Origin: Sulfurospirillum sp.
GTDB lineage: Bacteria > Campylobacterota > Campylobacteria > Campylobacterales > QNZT01
Direction of reading: 5' to 3'
Length of the DNA: 10,025 bases
Assembly (NCBI GenBank): GCA_003978455.1
Contig: QNZT01000007.1
Coordinates: 1-10,025, forward strand
The notes beneath the pieces were generated by a model. The model saw only the letters and a list, made by a program, of their open reading frames with translations. It did not search any database and was not told where the DNA came from. Below are positions 1 through 5,820 of this stretch, piece after piece; within the stretch, counting starts at the first letter, position 1; every line of letters begins with the position of its first letter. A program made the position numbers and the translations under genes.

Positions 1-801
1 ACGACTCGTGTCGAACGCTTTCAGAGGCTCCAGTGTGTGTGCATCACAAAGCACTGCACCACCAGGATTGTAGTTACCCGCGAGTACATATTTTCCATCC
101 GGAGAAACCGCCAGTCCACGGGATTCCTGTCCTACCTGCACACTTGCCACAGCAGGCTGTCCCGGAGCACCGATATCGAACATCGTCAGACGTCCGGATC
201 TTGAGATAGAGTAAGCGTAGCGCGGCTCATGTTTGTTAGTTACCGTAACGTGTACCGCAAAACCGGCTTTATGTCTGGAGAGTACGTTTCCAGTTGTAGA
301 GTCGATAAAGTCGACCAGCGAAGCGTCTCTTTCGGTAGCGAACGTGATATCTTTAACATTTTTGACATCGCCGCCCTGGTATTGGATCGAACCATCTTTA
401 CCGACAGGATACTTTTTGGCAAGCGCTTCACGATCCGCCAACTTTGTCCATGTCTCCTTCACTTTGTCGAGATCGAGTTTCAGCTCGACAGTATTTTTCC
501 AGTTCATCAGCCAGTCGACCATACCGGTCGCATCGTCTTTTGAAAACATATGGCTCCATGAAGGCATCGCAGTATTTTCTCTACCGTTTAAGATAGTTTC
601 AGCAAGAAATTCTCTGTTCTTTTTTTTGAGCGCGGCAGGTCTGAGATCCGAACCGACACCACCCTGGTGGATAGGACCGTGACAACCCTGACACTCTTTT
701 TCATAGACTTTTGCAAAGTCCATCTTCGATGTACCTGCCTGAAGTCCTACTGTAGCGATACCCACCGCCGCAACGTAACTTAAAACTTTTCCTAACTTCA
801 T
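1..801 (-). CDS. nirS: Cytochrome cd1 nitrite reductase NirS, N-terminal part (runs off the left edge)
   Basis: Periplasmic enzyme that reduces nitrite to nitric oxide using electrons from soluble c-type cytochromes. Only the first 267 codons are present; the family is usually about 550-600 residues, so roughly half is missing at the left edge. Residues 1-22 form a Sec signal peptide (basic start, hydrophobic core, LQA before the likely cleavage site). A class I cytochrome c domain follows, with the heme motif C37-Q-G-C40-H41 and a likely axial Met79 (AMPSW). From about residue 150 the start of the d1-heme propeller is visible: the stretch ATERDASLVDFID, then AGFAVHV, where His184 is the likely d1 iron ligand, then a propeller blade ending in TLEPLKAF. 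The ATG at 801 has a strong GGAGG ribosome site. It is the last visible gene of the nor cluster. The paralogue NirN has the same domain order and cannot be fully excluded; the nor neighbourhood favours NirS. Confidence 0.87.
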   Translation of the reverse strand, partial: MKLGKVLSYVAAVGIATVGLQAGTSKMDFAKVYEKECQGCHGPIHQGGVGSDLRPAALKKKNREFLAETILNGRENTAMPSWSHMFSKDDATGMVDWLMNWKNTVELKLDLDKVKETWTKLADREALAKKYPVGKDGSIQYQGGDVKNVKDITFATERDASLVDFIDSTTGNVLSRHKAGFAVHVTVTNKHEPRYAYSISRSGRLTMFDIGAPGQPAVASVQVGQESRGLAVSPDGKYVLAGNYNPGGAVLCDAHTLEPLKAFDTSR

Positions 802-854
802 GTTTCCTCCTTTAAGGTTATTAAACAGTCTGTTTCCCCTCAGCCTATAATAAA

Positions 855-883
855 ATTATAACATATTTATTATTATTTGTTCA
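855..883 (-). promoter_or_regulatory. Possible internal sigma70-type promoter in front of nirS
   Basis: Read on the minus strand, TGAACA (883-878) is followed by a 17-base spacer and a perfect TATAAT (860-855). Transcription would begin near 849, leaving a leader of about 48 bases before the nirS start. The -35 matches TTGACA at 4 of 6 positions and overlaps the end of the small upstream gene. The region is very AT-rich, so a chance TATAAT is quite possible. No FNR-type box sits at -41.5 from it. The leader also holds the small palindrome AAACAG-A-CTGTTT (835-823). If real, it would give nirS transcription independent of the nor promoter. Confidence 0.3.
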
Positions 884-1022
884 GCTTTCTCTTCTCACTA
901 AAATAGATCCAAAACATTGGAAGCACAATAATAGTGTGAAGAAAAATTGTCAAAGTCAATGGACCCTGATTCAGTGTTCCGAAAAAACTTGGAACCACAT
1001 CAGTAAATTGATCAATCATCAT
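873..1022 (-). CDS. Small one-helix membrane protein (48-49 aa) between norB and nirS
   Basis: I do not recognise this protein. The reading frame gives 49 residues from the ATG at 1022, or 48 from the adjacent ATG at 1019. The second start sits 6 bases after the GGAG ribosome site and the first only 3, so 1019 is slightly preferred. After a short polar start (MIDQFTDVVPSFFG), residues about 20-41 form one hydrophobic helix (LTLTIFLHTIIVLPMFWIYF) with an embedded His and Pro. A basic tail (EKRKLNK) follows, suggesting an N-out, C-in single-pass inner-membrane protein. It lies 60 bases after norB, separated by a hairpin, and 71 bases before nirS on the same strand. By position it may be a small accessory subunit or assembly factor of the NO reductase, comparable in size to the short subunits of heme-copper oxidases. 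That role is inference only. Confidence 0.72.
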   Translation of the reverse strand: MMIDQFTDVVPSFFGTLNQGPLTLTIFLHTIIVLPMFWIYFSEKRKLNK

Positions 1023-1044
1023 TTTCTCCTTACATTAATATACG

Positions 1045-1068
1045 GCGGAACAGCCATATCTGCTCCGC
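1045..1068 (-). other. Intercistronic RNA hairpin behind norB
   Basis: The minus-strand transcript reads GCGGAGCAG, loop AUAUGG, CUGUUCCGC: a 9-base-pair stem with one G-U wobble and a six-base loop. The same position is an A-C mismatch in plus-strand RNA, so the full stem forms only in the nor transcript. It lies 15 bases after the norB stop and 23 bases ahead of the small gene's start. No U-run follows, so it is not a standard terminator. A 3'-end stabiliser or processing site that lets norCB accumulate differently from the downstream genes fits better. Function is inferred. Confidence 0.45.
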
Positions 1069-1082
1069 ACGCTGTTTAAAAC

Positions 1083-2513
1083 TTAATTACCTGCTTCTTT
1101 CTTACCGATAGTCAGCAAATCTGCAACAAGGAAGACAAAACCGACAAAGGTAACTACACCCATCGCAAGTCTCCAACCCTGTGCCTGAACATACCAGTGC
1201 AGGTTCTGTGCTGTAAAGTACGCTTCCCATGTACCGCCAAGCTCTGCTCTTTCGACCAGTACTTGCTCATAACCGGCAATCGTCAACGCAACAGTCATAC
1301 CCAAAAGCCCGAATACAATCAGCGTAATCGCCCATTTGGAAAGCTTAGTCGCTTTCAGATGTTTGATACCGTAGGCACCCTGTATAGCCAGATACATCAT
1401 ACCGATCAGAATCGTCGCATACGCACCAAAAAACGCCAGGTGACCGTGTGCAGAAGTAAACTGCGTACCGTGTGTATAGATATTGACCTGCGGCAGTGTA
1501 TGGAAAAATCCCCAGATACCTGCACCCAGGAAGTTACCGAATGCATTGGTCGCAATCCATGCCATTGCAGGACCGTTGTTGATCGCGTGTGCTCCGCCTT
1601 CAGCGTGCACTTTACCCTGCTCTTTACCCCAGTCGTAGAGAACGTGCACAAACATCGCTACCAGTGGAACAGGTTCCAGTGCAGAGAAGAGCGCACCGAT
1701 CTCCCACCAGTACTCAGGTGTACCGATCCAGAAGTAGTGGTGACCGAGACCGAGGATACCTGATCCAAAGAGCATCAATACTTCAATCCACAGCCACATC
1801 TCGACGATTTCACGTTTTGCACCGATGATTTTGATAAGGGCATACGCTGCAAGTGCACCGACAAAGACTTCCCATGTCGCTTCAACCCATAAGTGGATAA
1901 CCCACCACCACCAGTACTGATCCATAGTGATATTGTCAGTAAAAAACATACCACACAGATAGAGACCTGCAAGCGCGAAAAGATCCGCAACCATAACAGT
2001 CATGATACCGGTTTTCTGACCTTTCATATATGTAGCAAATACATTGAAATAGAAGATCAATACAACTACGACGATACCTATATCCGCCCATCTTGGCGCT
2101 TCTAAATATTCACGTCCTTCATTGATAAACCAGATTGTACTCTCTTTACCAGGTCCAACCTGAATAAAAATATAGACAAGTACGACTACGGTAACAGCCA
2201 GGGTCAATACCCAAAATGCAAGTTTGGCGATTCCCGCTCCGACCACTTCACGACCTGTCTCATCAGGAATCATATAGTAAACCGAACCGATCATCGCATA
2301 GAGCATCCAAACAACCAGTGCGTTGATATGTACCATTCTGGCGACATTGAAATCAAAAACTTCAAATAAAAAGCCGGGATACAAAAACTGAATTGCAGCG
2401 ATAAGACCCATCAGTAACTGTGCACCGAAAAGGATAATCGCAACTCTGAAATACATCATCCCTATTTTCTGGGATTCAAACTGTAATTTGTTCGTTTTGA
2501 TACTACTTAGCAT
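1083..2513 (-). CDS. norB: Nitric oxide reductase large subunit NorB (cNOR type)
   Basis: Membrane subunit of the cytochrome c-dependent nitric oxide reductase, which converts two NO to N2O. It is a member of the heme-copper oxidase superfamily carrying low-spin heme b and a heme b3-FeB centre. At 476 residues it has normal length and the expected polytopic pattern of about twelve helices. Key residues are all present: His62 (RMVHIN) and His358 for low-spin heme b, His356 for heme b3 (AHGH), and His207, His258 and His259 (GHHYFWIG) for FeB. Conserved Glu211 (HLWVE) and Glu280 (ALEPVPL) are also there. The absence of a long N-terminal extension separates it from quinol-dependent qNOR, in keeping with the separate norC. 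Its start overlaps the end of norC by 11 bases, indicating translational coupling. It opens with MLSSIKTNKLQFESQKIGMMYF, so the N-terminus is cytoplasmic. Confidence 0.96.
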   Translation of the reverse strand: MLSSIKTNKLQFESQKIGMMYFRVAIILFGAQLLMGLIAAIQFLYPGFLFEVFDFNVARMVHINALVVWMLYAMIGSVYYMIPDETGREVVGAGIAKLAFWVLTLAVTVVVLVYIFIQVGPGKESTIWFINEGREYLEAPRWADIGIVVVVLIFYFNVFATYMKGQKTGIMTVMVADLFALAGLYLCGMFFTDNITMDQYWWWWVIHLWVEATWEVFVGALAAYALIKIIGAKREIVEMWLWIEVLMLFGSGILGLGHHYFWIGTPEYWWEIGALFSALEPVPLVAMFVHVLYDWGKEQGKVHAEGGAHAINNGPAMAWIATNAFGNFLGAGIWGFFHTLPQVNIYTHGTQFTSAHGHLAFFGAYATILIGMMYLAIQGAYGIKHLKATKLSKWAITLIVFGLLGMTVALTIAGYEQVLVERAELGGTWEAYFTAQNLHWYVQAQGWRLAMGVVTFVGFVFLVADLLTIGKKEAGN

Positions 2514-3159
2514 AAGTGGTCTCCTTCTCTTTACCGAAGTTTCTCGGGAAACCGTTGGTATCGATGGAACTCATATGTTTCAAAAACGCCACCAAACCTT
2601 TTGCTTCCTCTGCTGTGATACCGAGATTTGGCATCATACGTGCGTGTGTCGGATATTTAGACGGATGCTGTAAAAATTCCGCCATCGCCTCTTCTCTGGT
2701 GCTTTTACCGGTCATAGCCAACATCGGACCGTCATTGCTCCATGCAGGATCGAGCCACGCTTTTGTCAGATCCGGAGCATAGTAGGCACCGTTACCCAGC
2801 AATGTATGACAGTTCATACAGTTTTTCGCCTGAGATGTCAGTTTTCCGAGATGGAGCAGTGCCGCTGCCTCTTCTGCAGACCACTCTTTTCCGAAAAATT
2901 GCTCTTTGTCACCGATAACCGGTACTTCATGACCTCTTTTTTCGCTCATCTTGTACTCGATGTGATAGTTGATAACCGTAGGAGCCGGAACCCTCTTGGT
3001 TACACCATTTTGCAGATCTGCATCAGTTCCCATCTTGATCTGCCCCATCGTATCAAACGTCAGCCAAATCAACAGGATTGTCGCAAATCCGGTTACCCAT
3101 GCAGCCGATCGTTTCCAAAACGATATACTGCTCCAAACAGATTTTGGTTGCTCTGCCAT
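2503..3159 (-). CDS. norC: Nitric oxide reductase cytochrome c subunit NorC
   Basis: Electron-entry subunit of cNOR: a membrane-anchored c-type cytochrome that passes electrons from soluble donors to heme b of NorB. Residues about 18-36 (AAWVTGFATILLIWLTFDT) form an uncleaved N-terminal anchor, with the rest in the periplasm. The heme motif is C114-M-N-C117-H118, followed by the family's TLLGNGAYYAPDL stretch. The likely axial methionine is Met176 in ARMMPNLG. At 218 residues it is somewhat longer than the roughly 150-residue Pseudomonas protein. The extra length is partly in the segment between anchor and heme (about residues 40-105) and partly in a charged tail after residue 200. The ATG at 3159 follows a good AGGAGG site. 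It begins 12 bases after the 107-aa membrane gene and overlaps norB by 11 bases. Confidence 0.94.
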   Translation of the reverse strand: MAEQPKSVWSSISFWKRSAAWVTGFATILLIWLTFDTMGQIKMGTDADLQNGVTKRVPAPTVINYHIEYKMSEKRGHEVPVIGDKEQFFGKEWSAEEAAALLHLGKLTSQAKNCMNCHTLLGNGAYYAPDLTKAWLDPAWSNDGPMLAMTGKSTREEAMAEFLQHPSKYPTHARMMPNLGITAEEAKGLVAFLKHMSSIDTNGFPRNFGKEKETTYAK

Positions 3160-3171
3160 ATATACCTCCTA

Positions 3172-3495
3172 TTAATCGTGTTGTTCGTGGGTCTCTTGCA
3201 TCAAAAAGTAGATAAAATGCGGCAGTATCAGATACGCTACCATCGCCAGCATCAATACTTTTCGTGTAAAATCCCCGCTTCCAACCAGAGTACTAAGCAT
3301 ATAGAGAGAGTATGCACAACCGAACCAGAAAAGATATCCCACATACTGGTAAAACATGGGTATCTTTTTAAGTTTGGCAAAAGTGTACAACCCCACAAAT
3401 ATAATCCCAAAGATCATGACAAGCGTCGCCGATGTAAAAATCGGTAAAAAATCTTCGGGTGCTAATTGCGGCATATTGAGGTACACTTCTCTCAT
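3172..3495 (-). CDS. Three-helix membrane protein of unknown function, first gene of the nor cluster
   Basis: I do not recognise this 107-residue protein. It is strongly hydrophobic with three likely transmembrane helices at about residues 17-40, 47-71 and 79-99. A basic cytoplasmic-type turn (KLKK, residues 41-44) follows helix 1, and the His-rich acidic tail is ETHEQHD. It has no heme-binding CxxCH and only one cysteine (Cys60). The start at 3495 has a GGAG ribosome site 6 bases upstream, and the stop is 12 bases before norC. It is the first gene after the FNR/DNR-type promoter, so it should be co-expressed with NorC and NorB. It does not look like NorE (five helices, cytochrome oxidase subunit III-like), NorD or NorQ. 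A role in NorCB assembly or stability is inferred from position alone. Confidence 0.85.
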   Translation of the reverse strand: MREVYLNMPQLAPEDFLPIFTSATLVMIFGIIFVGLYTFAKLKKIPMFYQYVGYLFWFGCAYSLYMLSTLVGSGDFTRKVLMLAMVAYLILPHFIYFLMQETHEQHD

Positions 3496-3528
3496 ACTAT
3501 CTCCTGCTGGTAAAGTACTACAAGTGTA

Positions 3529-3570
3529 ATTGTATTGAAATAATAAGCTTTAATGATTGATATAAGTCAA
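3529..3570 (-). promoter_or_regulatory. FNR/DNR-activated promoter of the nor-nirS cluster
   Basis: The plus strand at 3557-3570 reads TTGATATAAGTCAA; on the coding strand this is TTGAC-TTAT-ATCAA, 9 of 10 matches to the FNR/DNR consensus TTGAT-N4-ATCAA. Downstream on the same strand lies TACAAT (3534-3529), 5 of 6 matches to the -10 consensus. The centre-to-centre distance is 32 bases, which puts the box at -41.5, the classic class II activation position, with a start near 3522 and a leader of about 27 bases. There is no good -35 hexamer, as expected for an activator-dependent promoter. The gene just upstream encodes a regulator whose recognition helix carries the residues that read TTGAT. 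Confidence 0.72.
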
Positions 3571-3578
3571 GAACTCTC

Positions 3579-3596
3579 TTAAAAGAGCTCTTTTAA
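3579..3596. repeat. 18-bp perfect palindrome spanning the regulator's stop codon
   Basis: TTAAAAGAGCTCTTTTAA is self-complementary over all 18 bases and includes the stop codon of the Crp/Fnr gene (3581-3579). As RNA it could form a seven-pair stem with an AGCU loop. An overlapping alternative stem pairs CTCTT with AAGAG across AA (3576-3587). No U-run follows on the minus strand, so it is at best a weak terminator. It sits 9 bases from the FNR/DNR box and may partly insulate the nor promoter from read-through. Confidence 0.35.
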
Positions 3597-4220
3597 TGCC
3601 GGATGATCCAGGATAGTAATAGCATGGGATTTATCTATACTAATGATATTTTTTTTCTTTAACTTTGCCAGTGTACGGGAAAGTGTTTCGGGAGAGACAT
3701 TCAAAATAGCGGCTATCTGGTTGTTTTTAACCGTTTCAAAAAGCTCTTTATGCTCATCTATAAACTTTGCCACTTTCGCTTCCGAAGTGAGAATCATCTC
3801 GTTGTGTATGACATTGGACATCACTTTTAGTTTTTTACTTAAAGATTTGATGATCTCCATACAGATATCGGGATTTTTAAAAAACATATTTTCAAGAGAT
3901 TTGTATTCGATCTTCAACACCGTACCGCCGGTGACAAACCGTGCAGAAGCGGGGAAAGGCATATTTTCAAAGTTGGCAAGCTCCCCCACCATCGCAGTCG
4001 GAATAAACTGATGTATATAGATCTCCTGCCCTTTGGGATTGGTTTTATAGAGTCGCAGGACACCATCTACGAGGATGTAAAGTTTCTTCGGTGCATCCCC
4101 CTCATAAAAGAGCAATTCATCCGCTTCATAGCTTTTAAAATAAGAGATTTTTTCCAATTTTTTAAGATTGTCTTCACTGAGACTATTAAAAAAAGGAATA
4201 TCTTTTAATTTAAACTCCAT
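3579..4220 (-). CDS. Crp/Fnr-family transcription regulator, FNR/DNR class
   Basis: Cytoplasmic DNA-binding activator of 213 residues. Residues about 10-125 form the cyclic-nucleotide-type beta-roll sensor (LYILVDGVLRLYKT, QFIPTAMVGELANF). A dimerisation helix (about 120-145) and a winged helix-turn-helix (about 160-203) follow. The recognition helix SPETLSRTLAKLK carries Glu178, Ser181 and Arg182, the E-xx-SR signature of FNR and DNR that reads TTGAT half-sites. There is no N-terminal cysteine cluster and only one cysteine in all (Cys120), so it is not an oxygen-sensing [4Fe-4S] FNR. A heme/NO-sensing DNR-like or NssR-like role fits the setting. The ATG at 4220 has a modest AAAGG site 11 bases upstream. 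It lies directly upstream of the nor cluster on the same strand and diverges from narK. The signal it senses cannot be read from the sequence. Confidence 0.88.
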   Translation of the reverse strand: MEFKLKDIPFFNSLSEDNLKKLEKISYFKSYEADELLFYEGDAPKKLYILVDGVLRLYKTNPKGQEIYIHQFIPTAMVGELANFENMPFPASARFVTGGTVLKIEYKSLENMFFKNPDICMEIIKSLSKKLKVMSNVIHNEMILTSEAKVAKFIDEHKELFETVKNNQIAAILNVSPETLSRTLAKLKKKNIISIDKSHAITILDHPALKELF

Positions 4221-4431
4221 GAAACACTACCTTTGTAATTAATTAAATAAGATTATTATTATATCATTTCGTTACTTGTTTCATGATGATAAAAAAGAAT
4301 TAACCCCTTTATTGAATTATCAAAATAGTTGTTTTGAGCACTTTTGCCTATTTTTTAATCATACTATTGATTAACAAATCATATACATTTAGATATACTA
4401 AAAATAATATATTAGATGACAAGGAGCATAA
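4221..4431. promoter_or_regulatory. Divergent control region between the regulator gene and narK
   Basis: This is 211 bases of very AT-rich DNA serving both directions. For the regulator (minus), TATAAT at 4263-4258 is the best -10, with no clear -35. For narK (plus), TATACT at 4394-4399 is the best -10, with AATAAT-like alternatives at 4404-4413, and AAGGAG at 4421-4426 is a good ribosome site. Three palindromes are visible: TTGA-ATTA-TCAA (4312-4323), TCAAAA-N6-TTTTGA (4320-4337) and TGATT-AACA-AATCA (4368-4381). None matches the FNR/DNR consensus with correct spacing, although two contain TTGA half-sites. I see no gene or RNA in the region. Confidence 0.5.
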
Positions 4432-5715
4432 ATGGGTGCATTTAAAGAGCTGAAAGGTCAGGGACACTGGCCGACGCTTTTGGCCGCATTTCTATATTTT
4501 GATTTTAGTTTCATGGTCTGGACGATGCTCGGACCACTCGCAACGGAAATATCCGAAGCACTGCAAATGACACAGGGATTTGTTATGAGCCCGTCACAAA
4601 AAGCGACGCTGCTCTCACTACCTATTTTTTCTGGCGCGATTCTGCGGATACTGCTCGGTTTTCTGGTCGATAAAATCGGTGCCAAAAAGACAGCGCTGAT
4701 CTCACAATCTATCGTCGTTTTCGGACTCTTCTATGCCTATTACAAGGGTACAAGTATCACTTACGAAGAGTTGCTGATGGTCGCTTTTATCCTCGGTTTC
4801 GCCGGTGCCTCGTTCGCTGTAGCGCTGCCACAGGCGGGACAGTGGTATCCTCCCAAACTACAGGGTGTCGTACTGGGCATCGCAGGAGCGGGCAATATCG
4901 GCGTTGTCGTAGACTTTCTCTTCGCACCGAAAATCGCGGAGCTCTGGGGATGGCAAGCGGTCTTTCTCGTCGGCGGCATACTTTCGACACTCATCCTGAT
5001 CACCTACTTTTTTCTGGCGAAAGATGCACCCAAAGAGGTCTATACGCCGCGCCCGAAAAAACTGCGCGACTATCTCAAACTGCTCAAAGACAGAGATACC
5101 TGGTGGTTCAATCTCTTTTACGCCGTCAGTTTCGGTGGTTTCGTCGGATTTGCAGGCTACATGAAAGTCTATCTCATGAACACCTACCAAACCGATATGA
5201 GTGCATTTGGACTCCACTATCTGAATGAACCGAATGTCAAAGTGGTCGCCGGTTATTTCGGTGCTGTCTGTATCTTTGCAGGTGCGATGCTACGTCCGGT
5301 CGGCGGTGCCATCGCCGACAAACTCGGCGGGGTTAAATCACTTTATATATTTTTCGGTGCTGTCACTGCACTGGTACTGCTGAACGCTTTTGTATCTCTG
5401 CCCTTTTTCGCCGCGATACTGGTGCTTTTTCTCATCATGGCAAATCTCGGTATGGCAAACGGTGCCGTTTTCCAATTGGTACCGCAACGTTTCGGCAAAG
5501 ATATCGGTATCATGACAGGTATCATCGGGTGTGCCGGCGGTCTCGGCGGTACGGCACTCATCAAGACACTCGGCTGGAGCAAAGAGGCATTTAACAGCTA
5601 CAGTGCAGGTTTTATCATCTTTGCCGTTGTGGTCATGGTTGCTATCGTCGGCATCTCGATGGTAAAGACCAGATGGAGAACCACATGGGGCGTACAGGCT
5701 GGAGGGCGTATATAG
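4432..5715 (+). CDS. narK: Nitrate/nitrite transporter, NarK/NasA family (MFS)
   Basis: Inner-membrane carrier of the nitrate/nitrite porter family: 427 residues with about twelve helices, the normal length. Both nitrate signature motifs are present: the first in helix 5 (GIAGAGNIG, about residues 149-157) and the second in helix 11 (GIIGCAGGLGG, about 363-373). The two anion-binding arginines expected in helices 2 and 8 appear as Arg72 (ILRILLGFLVD) and Arg288 (MLRPVGGAIAD), each followed by the MFS loop D-x-x-G. The start at 4432 follows AAGGAG by 5 bases. The gene is followed by the kinase/phosphatase gene and the assimilatory-type nitrate reductase genes. Here it most likely imports nitrate for the cytoplasmic reductase, though nitrite/nitrate exchange is possible. 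The gene symbol is by family; nasA would be equally defensible. Confidence 0.92.
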   Translation: MGAFKELKGQGHWPTLLAAFLYFDFSFMVWTMLGPLATEISEALQMTQGFVMSPSQKATLLSLPIFSGAILRILLGFLVDKIGAKKTALISQSIVVFGLFYAYYKGTSITYEELLMVAFILGFAGASFAVALPQAGQWYPPKLQGVVLGIAGAGNIGVVVDFLFAPKIAELWGWQAVFLVGGILSTLILITYFFLAKDAPKEVYTPRPKKLRDYLKLLKDRDTWWFNLFYAVSFGGFVGFAGYMKVYLMNTYQTDMSAFGLHYLNEPNVKVVAGYFGAVCIFAGAMLRPVGGAIADKLGGVKSLYIFFGAVTALVLLNAFVSLPFFAAILVLFLIMANLGMANGAVFQLVPQRFGKDIGIMTGIIGCAGGLGGTALIKTLGWSKEAFNSYSAGFIIFAVVVMVAIVGISMVKTRWRTTWGVQAGGRI

Positions 5716-5740
5716 GAGCATCTTTTGCTGCCTATATTTT
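5710..5740 (+). terminator. Hairpin terminator overlapping the narK stop codon
   Basis: ATATAGG (5710-5716) pairs with CCTATAT (5731-5737), and inside it AGCA (5717-5720) pairs with TGCT (5726-5729) around the loop TCTTT, with one bulged G at 5730. The transcript continues UUU-AAAC, a short U-run. The stem starts inside the last codons of narK and includes its TAG. It resembles a modest Rho-independent terminator, probably leaky, which would limit but not abolish read-through into the downstream kinase gene. Confidence 0.5.
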
Positions 5741-5777
5741 AAACAACCCCTTCATACCTTATAGATAAAATTTATTG

Positions 5778-5783
5778 TATAAT
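5778..5783 (+). promoter_or_regulatory. Possible -10 element ahead of the kinase/phosphatase gene
   Basis: A perfect TATAAT lies 38 bases before the start codon in an AT-rich gap, after the narK terminator. No convincing -35 hexamer (TACCTT at 17-base spacing) and no FNR-type box were found. Chance occurrence is quite possible in this composition. It would give the kinase/phosphatase its own transcription. Confidence 0.3.
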
Positions 5784-5820
5784 ATTTTATAAATATAGAC
5801 AAGGGTTTCGGGACAAGCGT

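Noticed and set aside
1..801. NirN or NirF instead of NirS
   Set aside because: NirF lacks the N-terminal cytochrome c domain seen here. NirN cannot be excluded from half a protein, but the nor linkage and the TERDASLVDFID-AVH pattern favour NirS.
2806..3447. Plus-strand open frame (213 aa) across norC and the 107-aa gene
   Set aside because: It crosses two well-supported genes and their spacer in antisense and shows no ribosome site or coherent domain.
3579..4220. Oxygen-sensing FNR
   Set aside because: FNR needs four cysteines for its cluster; this protein has a single cysteine at 120.
4367..4380. TTGATTAACAAATC as an FNR/DNR box for narK
   Set aside because: Only the left half-site matches; the right half is AAATC where ATCAA is expected, and it is not 32 bases from the best -10.
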